Shown piece by piece: positions 47,169-55,967 of a DNA stretch of 64,000 nt; position 1 is the stretch's first letter, and the number at the start of each line of letters is the position of its first letter. Position numbers and translations under genes: made by a program. The stretch is from Shewanella basaltis (lineage in GTDB: Bacteria; Pseudomonadota; Gammaproteobacteria; Enterobacterales; Shewanellaceae). The DNA is taken from the NCBI RefSeq assembly GCF_023283885.1, contig NZ_JAKILA010000011.1, forward strand, positions 62,001 through 126,000, in the 5' to 3' direction. The notes below the pieces were generated by a model. That model saw only the letters and a list, made by a program, of their open reading frames with translations. It was not told the origin of the DNA and ran no database searches.

Positions 47169-47645
47169 TTAGTTAATCTCAAATAACTCAACATCAAATA
47201 TCAGTACCGAGCCACCAACAATTTTGCCGGTTGAGCGGTTACCGTAGGCGAGTTGGCTTGGAATATAAAAGCGAAACTTGTCGCCCACTGTCATTAATTG
47301 TACGCCTTCTGTCCAGCCTTTAATCACCTGGTTTAAGCCAAAGCTAATGGTTTCACCGCGATCAACCGAACTGTCAAATACAGTACCGTTGATTAATGTG
47401 CCATGGTAATGCACTGTTACTTTACTATTGGCTTTAGGGTTTTCGGTGTTATCGCTTTTGGTGAGGATTTCATACTGCAAACCAGACAAGGTTTGTATGA
47501 CACCTTCGCGTTTAGCGTTTTCGGCTAAAAATAGTTTCCCTTTTTCGATGTTTTCTTTTGCTGCTTTTGAGTTATTAGCTTGAGTAAAAAAGTAAAATAT
47601 TACTCCAGCAATTACCACGACGGCCAAAATCATACGCATAGTCAT
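47169..47645 (-). CDS. FKBP-type peptidyl-prolyl isomerase, membrane-anchored
   Basis: A 158-residue protein with one N-terminal membrane helix (about 5-21), a short charged linker and an FKBP domain (KVTVHYHGTLINGTVFDSS, then QVIKGWTEGVQLM and YGNRSTGKIVGGSVLIFDVEL). It should isomerise X-Pro bonds on the periplasmic side. It resembles the C-terminal domain of FkpA/Mip-type proteins but lacks their long helical dimerisation region. Confidence 0.9.
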   Translation of the reverse strand: MTMRMILAVVVIAGVIFYFFTQANNSKAAKENIEKGKLFLAENAKREGVIQTLSGLQYEILTKSDNTENPKANSKVTVHYHGTLINGTVFDSSVDRGETISFGLNQVIKGWTEGVQLMTVGDKFRFYIPSQLAYGNRSTGKIVGGSVLIFDVELFEIN

Positions 47646-47742
47646 TCTCTAAATATTGGTTTTTGTTGCTTGAGTTTACCGTAAAACCACTTAGGCTTAC
47701 ACAGCTTGTCATTCTAAATATGGCGGTACCACAGGCGCGGCC

Positions 47743-48084
47743 TTATTGTATTGTTGCCGACGAATAATACCAATAACTGGCCACACTCACGAGCATCGTA
47801 TTGGTCAATATGCAGCACCATAAAATACGAATAAACGATGTTTTTTGCGTTTTATGGCGAAAGTAATGTTGCCCGAGCAGCGCCGCTGGCCAGCCACCGA
47901 GTACAGCTGCAATATGCAAGGTTTTCTCGCTGATGCGTGATGCGTTTTTTATCGATGCGCGTTTATCGATAAAATACAACCCAAGAGTGAGTAAATTCAG
48001 TAACAAAAAACCTGCACCCAACCAAGGCTGGATAAGGGTTAAACTGAGGGAAAATACTAGGAGTAGCCAAGAAAATGTATTCAT
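47743..48084 (-). CDS. DUF1294 small membrane protein
   Basis: A 113-residue protein with three to four hydrophobic segments and the DUF1294 pattern YFIDKRAS...RISEKTLH...LGGWPAALLGQHYFRHKTQK. Function unknown. A MITE-A element lies 20 bp upstream of ATG 48084, and no ribosome site is visible in the remaining 14 bp. An in-frame TTG at 48135 inside the element has AAGGA before it, so the protein may carry a 17-residue extension derived from the element. Confidence 0.75.
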   Translation of the reverse strand: MNTFSWLLLVFSLSLTLIQPWLGAGFLLLNLLTLGLYFIDKRASIKNASRISEKTLHIAAVLGGWPAALLGQHYFRHKTQKTSFIRILWCCILTNTMLVSVASYWYYSSATIQ

Positions 48085-48104
48085 ATCATTGAGTGTATTA
48101 TTTA

Positions 48105-48298
48105 ACCTGAGTTCGGGATAATAAACGCCTTTCAAACAGTCCTTTGCCCTGTTAATTGCGTTGAATCGACTTGCAATAGGTTAGCTATTGACGCGTCAAT
48201 TCGCCTTGTTAGCAGAACAAATGACAAGCTTGAAAGTGATAAAAGGTAACATGTTGATTTAAAATAGCATAAGTTCATCCCTCATCCCGAACTCAGGT
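48105..48298 (+). mobile_element. MITE-A copy 6 (subfamily A, 194 bp)
   Basis: Ends ACCTGAGTTCGGGATAA and TTATCCCGAACTCAGGT are perfect or near-perfect inverted copies, flanked by TATTTA at 48099-48104 and 48299-48304. Its interior reads in the opposite sense to copies 1 and 3, so it is inverted relative to them. It separates yceI from the DUF1294 gene. Confidence 0.9.
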
Positions 48299-48315
48299 TA
48301 TTTAACAGTAAAAGA

Positions 48316-48936
48316 TTATTGTTTTAGAAATTCTGCATAAATTTCAAGTTGTACCTCATCACCAACTAAAGGGATGTAACTTGCCATATCAAATTCAGAA
48401 CGCGTTATATTGCCTGTTGCACTAAATCCTAATGTGTATTTACCTGTCATCCAGTTATCGGCACCACCATGAAAACGAGCAATAAAACTGGCTGGGCGTG
48501 TTACGCCATGTAGGGTTAATTGGCCATAAAATTCAAATTGATCATCTGCTAATGGTTTTACACCTTGGCTGACAAATTTGGCTTGAGGAAATTGTTGGCT
48601 GTCAAACCAGTCACTGCCCTGCAAGGTGTCAGCCAAGTCGGCATTGTTGACATCAATTGAACGAATATCGACTAGCGCTTGTAAGCTCGCAGTACTGATA
48701 TTTTGCGGGTCAAAATTTAAGCTGGCATCAAATTGATTAAAACGACCTACATAAGTTGATAAGCCTAAATGTTGAATTTTAAATAGTAATGCAGCATGGT
48801 TTGGGTCGAGTTTATATTGTCCAGACTCGAGTGTAACCAGATTCGTGTTCACCGATGGTGCAAGCCAACTAACACAGCTACTGACTGTAAAACACAAGGC
48901 TAATCCCAGAGCTAAAGAGAGCGATTTTGCTTTCAT
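48316..48936 (-). CDS. YceI-family lipocalin-like protein, probable lipoprotein
   Basis: A 206-residue exported protein. The signal ends in TVSSC, which looks like a lipobox with cysteine near residue 21. The YceI beta-barrel follows (YKLDPNHAALLFKIQHLGLSTYVGRF...FDAS, then GYTLGFSA-type GKYTLGFSATGNITRSEFDM). YceI proteins bind isoprenoid or other lipids. AAGGAAG lies upstream. It follows the DUF418 gene by 34 bp and is probably co-transcribed. Confidence 0.85.
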   Translation of the reverse strand: MKAKSLSLALGLALCFTVSSCVSWLAPSVNTNLVTLESGQYKLDPNHAALLFKIQHLGLSTYVGRFNQFDASLNFDPQNISTASLQALVDIRSIDVNNADLADTLQGSDWFDSQQFPQAKFVSQGVKPLADDQFEFYGQLTLHGVTRPASFIARFHGGADNWMTGKYTLGFSATGNITRSEFDMASYIPLVGDEVQLEIYAEFLKQ

Positions 48937-48970
48937 TGTACTGCTTCCTTAATGTTGCGTTTACGGTTAT

Positions 48971-50119
48971 TTATGCACACTTTGATACCAAATAACGCCA
49001 TAGTTTTTCTAACGGCCCCTGGTTAAAGTAGCGTAAATACACATGTGCCAACCCTAGTTGCACCATGCTATAAATCATCGCGATAAAGAAATAACCAATA
49101 CGGTCGAGCTCTTGCTGCCATTGAGGTGCAAAGTAGCGCAACAATACAATCCCGACAATGGACTGTAGAATATATAAACTGAATGCTAGCTTCCCGACGT
49201 TTTGCAGCGCGCTTAAACGCTGTGGGCTGTTGTTACACACGAGGCAAATAATATGGATGTACACTAACGCACACGCTAAAGCACTGAGCAGTAAAATCAC
49301 ATCAGATAAACTCATCAATATGCTGTTGCCGCTAAAACTGAGCACGCAATCAATTAGCGATAACATGATAGCCCAAAAGGTAAACTGCTTAACTGATGGA
49401 GTATCAAATCCCTCGCTAAATACATGACGTTTGTACATGGCCATGCCAATAAGCATCAATCCGGCGATATACCACATTAAGGTTAATGGAATAACCATGA
49501 CCATGTAACCAACCAACATAAGATGCATGAGCAGTTGTTCTGTATAAGTACCAGTCCAGGCTGATAATTGCTCAGTAAATAACGCTGAGTCACGCAGATA
49601 CACTTGGTCATCTGGGCTAAGGGAAATGAGTGCAATAGGAATAAGCGACAAAAAAATAAACCATTTAGCCCGTTTAATTAACGCATCTGCATCGAGGTAG
49701 CGATATTTAAACGCCAGTAATCCACTGATCCCATATGACAGTAAAATATCACCCGGGAAGATAAAAATCCCATGAATAATACCAAAGATGATCAGCCAGT
49801 ATAAACGCCACTTTTGTTGTTTGAGGAACTGATGTGATGATGGTTGTGTTAACGCTAATTGGTATTTTTGAAACTGAATTAACATACCCGCGCCAAAAAT
49901 GATCGCAAATAAACTAAAAAAGCGTCCTTCTAAAAAGAAGTTACTCAACAGCTCGATGGCAATGTCACTATAAGGCTGCACTGCGTGTGGGGCATAACCA
50001 TAAAAACTGTTGCCCATAAAGTAAATATTGAGGAAAAATATCCCTAATACGCCAACACCACGAATCGCATCGAGGTTGGCTAAACGGGGTGGGTGAGTTT
50101 GTTGGCAATGTTCATCCAT
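48971..50119 (-). CDS. DUF418 multi-pass membrane protein
   Basis: A 382-residue inner-membrane protein with about ten helices. The N-terminal LDAIRGVGVLGIFFLN and the C-terminal DUF418 domain (RLSALQNVGKLAFSLYILQS...GPLEKLWR) are typical of the YeiB-like family. Function unknown; related to acyltransferase-like membrane folds. First gene of a likely operon with yceI. Confidence 0.85.
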   Translation of the reverse strand: MDEHCQQTHPPRLANLDAIRGVGVLGIFFLNIYFMGNSFYGYAPHAVQPYSDIAIELLSNFFLEGRFFSLFAIIFGAGMLIQFQKYQLALTQPSSHQFLKQQKWRLYWLIIFGIIHGIFIFPGDILLSYGISGLLAFKYRYLDADALIKRAKWFIFLSLIPIALISLSPDDQVYLRDSALFTEQLSAWTGTYTEQLLMHLMLVGYMVMVIPLTLMWYIAGLMLIGMAMYKRHVFSEGFDTPSVKQFTFWAIMLSLIDCVLSFSGNSILMSLSDVILLLSALACALVYIHIICLVCNNSPQRLSALQNVGKLAFSLYILQSIVGIVLLRYFAPQWQQELDRIGYFFIAMIYSMVQLGLAHVYLRYFNQGPLEKLWRYLVSKCA

Positions 50120-50230
50120 GGAGGTTGCACTGTTAATTACAGTATTCCTTTTGTAATGTGTGACCGATAAAAGCCATCATTAATGAATCGAGCATGCCAG
50201 TCAATATGACTCTTTTTAAAATAAAAAAAA

Positions 50231-50255
50231 AGAACCAAGCACTTAGCTTGGTTCT
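50231..50255 (-). terminator. Terminator after the SPFH gene
   Basis: AGAACCAAGC/GCTTGGTTCT with a 5-base loop; on the minus strand a run of nine T residues follows. Confidence 0.92.
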
Positions 50256-50286
50256 GTTAGGTTTATCGTTTAAGGATTTAATTGTG

Positions 50287-51174
50287 TTATTTGTTTTTTT
50301 GCACTTCTAAAAACGGAATAGTACCCGTTGGCAACATAGTCGATGGGAGTTTACCGTCCCATCTTTCTGCTTTAGTCAGTTCTACTAAATTTTGATTTTG
50401 CGCTAGGGCTTCAGCACGCATTTTAATGGCTGATGCTTCGGCATTACCTTTAATGCGGATACTTTCGGCTTCGGCAATCGCGCGGGCTAATTGTGAGTCT
50501 GCTTCAGCTTGTGCTTGAGTCACCGCAATTTGCGCACTTACACGTTCTTTTTCAAGATTTTGCAATTGGGTTTGAACTTCGACTTCGGCGCGCATTCTGT
50601 CTTCTACCGATTTCTCATAAGCATTAGAGAAGTCGATGTTTTCAATTTGTACTGAGGTAATGGTTACCGGACCTTTAATTGATTTAGTGATTGCCTCGGT
50701 TACATCAATACCAAACTTAATACGTTCTTGCACCGCAGAAATCGCAGTATATTTACCAAAAATGTTTTCAACTTGAGTGGGTACCTGGCGATCGAGTAAG
50801 CGCGAAACCATAGAGTCGATACCTTTAAACTTGGCGTAGACTTCTTCAACACGATCAGGCGGCACACTAAACGTCACTGACGCGCGTAAGGTGGCAGGTT
50901 GCTGATCGCGGCTATAGGCTTGCAATGCTTGGTAGCTTGCGGTGTGCGTTTGAGTTGAGATTTTTACCACAGTGTCCATTAATGGAATTTTAAATCCAAG
51001 CCCAGGCTCTGCAGTGTCGATGATTTTACCATTGCGTAATACCACACCACGCTCACCTTGGTCGACGGTATACCAACTGCCATACAGACTAATCAGCAAT
51101 AGCAGTAATATAGAAACTGGAATGATTTTACCTAAATGATTAGTACTCACTCTTGATAGATCGTTTTTTAACAT
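50287..51174 (-). CDS. Prohibitin-like SPFH-domain membrane protein
   Basis: A 295-residue protein with one N-terminal helix (about 17-34), an SPFH/band 7 domain (YTVDQGERGVVLRNGKI to about residue 200) and an alanine/glutamate-rich coiled coil (about 200-260). It resembles HflC and prohibitins, which scaffold membrane proteases such as FtsH. No hflK or nfeD partner is adjacent. An M3 repeat occupies its upstream region. Confidence 0.88.
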   Translation of the reverse strand: MLKNDLSRVSTNHLGKIIPVSILLLLLISLYGSWYTVDQGERGVVLRNGKIIDTAEPGLGFKIPLMDTVVKISTQTHTASYQALQAYSRDQQPATLRASVTFSVPPDRVEEVYAKFKGIDSMVSRLLDRQVPTQVENIFGKYTAISAVQERIKFGIDVTEAITKSIKGPVTITSVQIENIDFSNAYEKSVEDRMRAEVEVQTQLQNLEKERVSAQIAVTQAQAEADSQLARAIAEAESIRIKGNAEASAIKMRAEALAQNQNLVELTKAERWDGKLPSTMLPTGTIPFLEVQKNK

Positions 51175-51185
51175 TGTGCTTCCTT

Positions 51186-51394
51186 AGCGGTTGTTGACTT
51201 TTCAAGGTTGTTTTTGCAGCGAATTGTTGACCATTACTCATATACAAGTGCGCGTCAGAGACGTAAAGGTGTCGTTATTCTACATAAAAAGTCGATAACG
51301 CAGTAAAAATGGCCAACAAACGCTGCCTTAAAGGTTCGGCTAAACACGTGTTTAACTCGAACCAAATTAAACCAGCAAAGATTAGCAGTCCCTT
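51186..51394 (-). mobile_element. M3 element, uninterrupted copy (about 209 bp)
   Basis: Homologous along its whole length, in reverse, to the M3 halves at 11410-11460 and 11745-11901. Its terminal repeats have decayed (AGCGGTTGTTGA; CAGCAAAGATTAGCAGTCCC), so this copy is older. It lies just upstream of the SPFH gene. Confidence 0.82.
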
Positions 51395-51435
51395 ACAAAA
51401 ATAAAATGAGTATGATGATAGTATGATTTTTGTAA

Positions 51436-51912
51436 CTATTTTTTTGGTTTTTCTGAAATCCACAGTTTAATGTGGCCTTGAACAACTACCACACCATTTG
51501 TGTCATAGGCTTTTACGTCAACTAACATATCACCGACTTGCCATTGTTCTGGTGTTACCTCTGCTACACACAAAATATCAGTTCCTGCTTTGGCGGTATA
51601 GTCGACCGACATGCCTTTTGGGATCCAACGTAAATGAGCTGGTATAGAGGCTTCGGCCATGGTGCCCATTGCCATTTCTAAACCATTACAAATTGCAATC
51701 ACATGTACAGTACCTATGTGGTTTTGCACTTTTTTGCGTTTTTTGATTAGGCATTCGCAACGATTGACTGTTAAGTCAGTAATGTAAGGGTGAATCGTGC
51801 CAAAATAAGGTGCCATGCGGGCAACCATTTTAGAAAAAATATGTTTACCAAAAGGGTATGAGGTCACTTTTTTATACAGTGACATGACTTTGTTGGGTTT
51901 AGTTAGTGTCAT
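51436..51912 (-). CDS. DUF4442 hotdog-fold thioesterase-like protein
   Basis: A 158-residue protein with the hotdog-like pattern of the DUF4442 family (GTIHPYITDLTVNRCECLIKK..., AICNGLEMAMGTMAEAS, WIPKGMSVDYTAKA). Members resemble acyl-CoA thioesterases, but the substrate is unknown. The ATG at 51912 gives a normal N-terminus; the longer frame to 51942 is unsupported. Confidence 0.82.
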   Translation of the reverse strand: MTLTKPNKVMSLYKKVTSYPFGKHIFSKMVARMAPYFGTIHPYITDLTVNRCECLIKKRKKVQNHIGTVHVIAICNGLEMAMGTMAEASIPAHLRWIPKGMSVDYTAKAGTDILCVAEVTPEQWQVGDMLVDVKAYDTNGVVVVQGHIKLWISEKPKK

Positions 51913-52063
51913 ATAAAGAACTCTATTATTGTGAAAAAGCAATCTGGTCGGACGAGGTTAACATTGTTGTAACCTTGGGTGAAGAGATGGCAACTCTTTT
52001 TCATCGCTCATTTGCTTGGTGACAGGTATAATTTTATCAGTGCTGAACAGTTAAGGATAAATT

Positions 52064-52999
52064 GTGAAATCGAACTTGTTGTTGAATTATATCAAAGGTA
52101 TGGCCATGGGCGCGGCGGATGTGGTTCCGGGGGTGTCAGGCGGAACCATTGCATTTATTACCGGAATATTAGACCCACTTTTAGAAGGCATCCGTAAAAT
52201 TAATTTTTCTTTGTTTGGTATTATTAAGCAGCAAGGGATTAACGCGGCGTTTATGCACATTAATGGGCCATTTTTGTTGTGTGTGTTTGGCGGCATCTTA
52301 ACCAGTATTTTCACTTTAGCTAAGTTGATTTCGTGGCTGTTGGCTACGCATCCCATCCCAGTATGGTCGTTCTTTTTTGGCTTAATTATTTACTCTGTGG
52401 TGCACATGGTTAAACAGGTCGATAGATACAGCGCCATGCGCATCTTGATGTTTATTTTCGGGGTCGCTTTTGCTTGGGCTATCACGGTATTGCACCCAAT
52501 AGAGATGCAGATTACTTATCTCAACTTCTTCTTTTGTGGCGCCATTGCAATATGCGCCATGATTTTACCTGGGATTTCTGGCAGTTTTATTTTGCTGCTA
52601 CTGGGCATGTATCCCGCGGTACTGGCTGCGGCAAAAGGGGTCGATATTGTTTACTTGGCGTGTTTTGCCGCGGGGGCGGCGATTGGTTTACTCAGTTTTA
52701 GTCATGTGCTGTCGGCACTGCTGCGTCAGTTTCACGACGCTACTGTGTTGTTTTTAACCGGGTTGATGCTAGGTACATTAGGTAAAATTTGGCCGTGGAA
52801 AGAAGTGATCAGCTGGCGCGAAAACAGCAAGGGGGAACAAGTGCCATTACTGGAGCAAAATTTGTCACCATGGCAATTTGAGCAGGTTACAGGTGAACCT
52901 TCGCAAATAATGATTGCTGTTGTCTGTGCTTGTATTGGCATAGGTTTAGTATGGGGGCTTGAGTACGTAGGGAGTAAAGCCAAGTCCCGGGTAGGCTAA
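52064..52999 (+). CDS. DUF368 polytopic membrane protein
   Basis: A 311-residue protein with about eight helices and the duplicated glycine-rich DUF368 signatures GAADVVPGVSGGTIAFITGI and ICAMILPGISGSFILLLLG. This family (PopT-like) has been linked to undecaprenyl phosphate recycling in some bacteria; assignment here is by family only. GTG start at 52064 with AAGGA upstream. Confidence 0.87.
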   Translation: MKSNLLLNYIKGMAMGAADVVPGVSGGTIAFITGILDPLLEGIRKINFSLFGIIKQQGINAAFMHINGPFLLCVFGGILTSIFTLAKLISWLLATHPIPVWSFFFGLIIYSVVHMVKQVDRYSAMRILMFIFGVAFAWAITVLHPIEMQITYLNFFFCGAIAICAMILPGISGSFILLLLGMYPAVLAAAKGVDIVYLACFAAGAAIGLLSFSHVLSALLRQFHDATVLFLTGLMLGTLGKIWPWKEVISWRENSKGEQVPLLEQNLSPWQFEQVTGEPSQIMIAVVCACIGIGLVWGLEYVGSKAKSRVG

Positions 53000-53011
53000 A
53001 CCCTTTTTAAT

Positions 53012-53042
53012 AAAAAAGCAGGACTCAGGTTCTGCTTTTTTT
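53012..53042 (+). terminator. Terminator after the DUF368 gene
   Basis: AAAAAAGCAG pairs with CTGCTTTTTT around an 11-base loop. Confidence 0.85.
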
Positions 53043-53351
53043 ATCATTTTTTGATGCTGTGCCATGTTGTGATAATGATACCTACTGACTATAGTGAGTA
53101 GTGAGTCAATTTATAGTGAAAACGTTTATAAATAATGAACTTAATTGAATTTCTTCTCGTATAAACAGTAATAATAACTTGTTAACGAAGTCGAAATGGC
53201 AATATGCGCTGTCGAATGCGGCCTTAGTCAATCACGCATCGCTTTACATTAGAACAAAATATATTCAGAAACGTCAAACAAGCCATTGTTATAATCATTT
53301 AATGAGTTGTCGATTACAGACAATATGTCCTACGGTCCAGGAGTGTAATAC
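53043..53351. other. Gap upstream of the TudS/YbgA gene
   Basis: A+T-rich, with no gene, repeat or clear promoter. It should contain the promoter of the tudS/ybgA-phrB pair. Confidence 0.5.
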
Positions 53352-54314
53352 ATGCCAAATACAGCCACATTTGTGCCAGAAAAAATTCAGATTGGCATCA
53401 GCAGCTGCCTATTGGGTAACCAAGTTCGTTTTGACGGTGGTCATAAAAATTCTTATTACTGCAAACAAGAAATTGAACCTTTTTTTGAATACACCACAGT
53501 GTGTCCTGAAATGGCAATAGGCATGGGCGCGCCGCGTAAAAGTGTCCGTCAAGTGAGGGATGGCGATATTGTGTATATTCGCAGTGCCGACGGGTCGTTA
53601 GATGTGACCGACAAACTGAATGAATATTCTAAAAGCAAAGTGGAAGAGCTTGATTACTTGGGCGGTTATATCCTTTGTGCCAAGTCACCCACTTGCGGTA
53701 TGGAGCGGGTCACAGAGTATAAGATAGGCACTAACAATGGCAGTAAAACAGGCGTTGGGGTGTTTGCTAAGGCGTTAATGGAGCGGTATCCTTTTTTACC
53801 CGTTGAGGAAGAAGGGCGTTTGCATGATTTGCCATTACGAGAAAACTTTTTTACTCGGGTTTTTGCTTATAACGATTGGCAAAAAATGAAGCAGTCTGGC
53901 CTCACAAAGCATAAGTTGATGCAGTTTCATTCGCGTTATAAATACTTATTAATGGCGCATAGCCCTAAATGGTATCGCGAGTTAGGGCCAATGTTGGCCG
54001 ACATAAACGATCTTGAACACACCGCGCAGGTCTATTTTGAGGGCTTTATGACAGCACTTAAAATTATTGCCACCCGTAAAAATCACACCAGTACACTGCA
54101 ACATATTCAAGGTTATTTTAAAAAGAAACTCAATGCCCAGCAAAAAGAAGAATTGAGCGAATCGATTCTAAAATATCGTCAGGGTTTATTGCCTTTGTTA
54201 GTACCAATCACCTTGATTAACCACTATTTGCGTGAGTTTCCAACACCGTATATTGAAGAGCAAGTGTATTTGAATCCACACCCTGAAGCATTAAAGCTTC
54301 GTTATGCTTATTAG
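53352..54314 (+). CDS. DUF523 (TudS-like) - DUF1722 (YbgA) fusion protein
   Basis: A 320-residue two-domain protein. Residues 12-160 are DUF523; three cysteines that would hold a [4Fe-4S] cluster are C19 (ISSCLLG), C51 (TVCPEM) and C115 (SPTCGM). TudS enzymes of this family desulfurate thiouracil. Residues about 185-310 are DUF1722 (YbgA), known from E. coli next to phr. CCAGGAG precedes ATG 53352. Eleven bases separate its stop from phrB, so the two are probably co-transcribed and linked to light damage. Confidence 0.87.
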   Translation: MPNTATFVPEKIQIGISSCLLGNQVRFDGGHKNSYYCKQEIEPFFEYTTVCPEMAIGMGAPRKSVRQVRDGDIVYIRSADGSLDVTDKLNEYSKSKVEELDYLGGYILCAKSPTCGMERVTEYKIGTNNGSKTGVGVFAKALMERYPFLPVEEEGRLHDLPLRENFFTRVFAYNDWQKMKQSGLTKHKLMQFHSRYKYLLMAHSPKWYRELGPMLADINDLEHTAQVYFEGFMTALKIIATRKNHTSTLQHIQGYFKKKLNAQQKEELSESILKYRQGLLPLLVPITLINHYLREFPTPYIEEQVYLNPHPEALKLRYAY

Positions 54315-54325
54315 GTCCTGCATTG

Positions 54326-55759
54326 ATGAGTACCCAAAATAGTTTGATGTGGTTTAGACAGGATTTACGCGTTGCCGATAACCCTGCTTTAGTGGCCGCG
54401 TGTGAGTATGCTAAACAACATCACAGTCATGTTAGAGCGTTATACATAGTGTCGCCATTGCAGTGGGCGCAGCATGATGTTGCGCCAATTCAAATTGATT
54501 TTATTGAACGGCATGTCAATTTGTTAGCACAGTCACTGGCTGCGTTAGGTATTGCTCTGGATGTGCTGCACTTACAGTGGTTTAGTGATATCCCAGCAGC
54601 GTTAGATGCGTATTTACAGCAGCACAATATTCACGCGGTGTTTGCTGGCAGCGAGCCAGAAATTAATGAGCGCCGCCGTGATAAGCTGCTAATCGAGCAG
54701 GGAATACCACTGCGATTATTCGATCAAGATTGTGTGCTTGCGGCTGGTGATGTGGTCAATTTGTCGGGTGACATGTACAAGGTATTTACGCCATTTGCCA
54801 AAAAGTGGAAAAGTGTCGCCAGTCAAAAAGCCATTATTCCTATAGCCGCACCTGCACCGGTCGCTGCAGCATTAGCGCAGCCTGAGGTGATCACGTTTGA
54901 TTGCGTTAAACGCAGCAGCGAACTGTGGCCAGCAGGAGAGGGCGCAGCAAAGCGTCTATTAGATCAGTTTTTAGCAAATCATGTAACTGATTACCACAAT
55001 GAACGCGACTTTCCCGCGCTTGACGGAACCAGTCGGTTATCGCCATTTTTAGCTCTTGGGGTGATAAGTTCGCGTCAATGTGTTGCGGCTGTTTTAGCGC
55101 GCTACCCGGAAGCATTAGTGGATGATACATGCCCAGCGAAAACCTGGCTTAACGAGCTTATTTGGCGAGAGTTTTATCGTCATTTGCTGGTGGCATTTCC
55201 ACGATTGTCGATGGCGCATAACTTTAATGAGTTAGGTGAGGGCATTGTGTGGCGCAATAATCTTGAAGAGTTTCAAGCCTGGTGTGAAGGTAAAACCGGC
55301 TACCCGATAGTTGACGCAGCAATGCGCCAGTTAAATCAAACCGGCTGGATGCATAACCGTTTACGCATGGTGGTGGCGAGCTTTTTAACCAAGCATTTGC
55401 TCGTCGATTGGCGTTGGGGTGAACGTTATTTTAGGCAGCAACTTATTGATGGTGATTTAGCGGCTAACAATGGCGGCTGGCAATGGTCTGCAGGTACGGG
55501 GTGTGATGCGCAGCCATACTTTAGGGTTTTTAACCCTATGACCCAAAGTAGCAAGTTTGACCCTGATGCGAGTTTTATTAAACGCTACATTCCTGAAATA
55601 GCTCGTTGGCCGCTAAAAGATATCCATGAGCCTAAATCGGTTAACCTGCATGATTTATTTGCCTCTTCAAATAATCAGGCTTACCCCAAGCCAATAGTTG
55701 AACACAAAATGGCACGCTTAAGAGCCGTTGAAGTGTTAAGTGCGTTAAAGCGCGGTTAG
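54326..55759 (+). CDS. phrB: Deoxyribodipyrimidine photolyase
   Basis: A 477-residue class I CPD photolyase that repairs UV-induced pyrimidine dimers with FADH- and blue light. The N-terminal antenna domain starts with LMWFRQDLRVADNPAL. The FAD domain contains GTSRLSPFLALG, WMHNRLRMVVASFL and NNGGWQWSAGTGCDAQPYFR. ATG 54326 is used rather than TTG 54323. A TTCG-type terminator follows. Confidence 0.96.
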   Translation: MSTQNSLMWFRQDLRVADNPALVAACEYAKQHHSHVRALYIVSPLQWAQHDVAPIQIDFIERHVNLLAQSLAALGIALDVLHLQWFSDIPAALDAYLQQHNIHAVFAGSEPEINERRRDKLLIEQGIPLRLFDQDCVLAAGDVVNLSGDMYKVFTPFAKKWKSVASQKAIIPIAAPAPVAAALAQPEVITFDCVKRSSELWPAGEGAAKRLLDQFLANHVTDYHNERDFPALDGTSRLSPFLALGVISSRQCVAAVLARYPEALVDDTCPAKTWLNELIWREFYRHLLVAFPRLSMAHNFNELGEGIVWRNNLEEFQAWCEGKTGYPIVDAAMRQLNQTGWMHNRLRMVVASFLTKHLLVDWRWGERYFRQQLIDGDLAANNGGWQWSAGTGCDAQPYFRVFNPMTQSSKFDPDASFIKRYIPEIARWPLKDIHEPKSVNLHDLFASSNNQAYPKPIVEHKMARLRAVEVLSALKRG

Positions 55760-55793
55760 TTTCGTCATTAATCCACGTTGTTACTGCTTTACA

Positions 55794-55827
55794 AAAAAAG
55801 CCAACACTCTTCGGTGTTGGCTTTTTT
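55794..55827 (+). terminator. Terminator after phrB
   Basis: AAAAAAGCCAACAC pairs with GTGTTGGCTTTTTT around a 6-base loop. Confidence 0.93.
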
Positions 55828-55918
55828 GCGTTAGATCACAGTATGGCCAGTATAGATTACGTTAGCAAAGGGTAATGATTGAAGTAATGTCATGGGCAGC
55901 ATACAATAGCGCCAATTA

Positions 55919-55941
55919 AAGATTTATTTGTTATACATGTT
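55919..55941 (+). promoter_or_regulatory. NsrR-like operator upstream of nnrS
   Basis: AAGATTTATTT (55919-55929) fits the NsrR half-site AAGATGYATTT with one mismatch, and the second half, 55931-55941, fits with about three. It lies 27 bp before the nnrS start. A third AAGATTTA, on the opposite strand, ends at 55950, so the palindrome could also be read with longer spacing. Confidence 0.4.
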
Positions 55942-55967
55942 TAAATCTTGCTGCTTTTAACTCACAA

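Noticed and set aside
53179..53520. 113-codon plus-strand ORF overlapping the TudS/YbgA gene
   Set aside because: It overlaps a clearly coding gene in another frame, has no ribosome site and shows no protein pattern.
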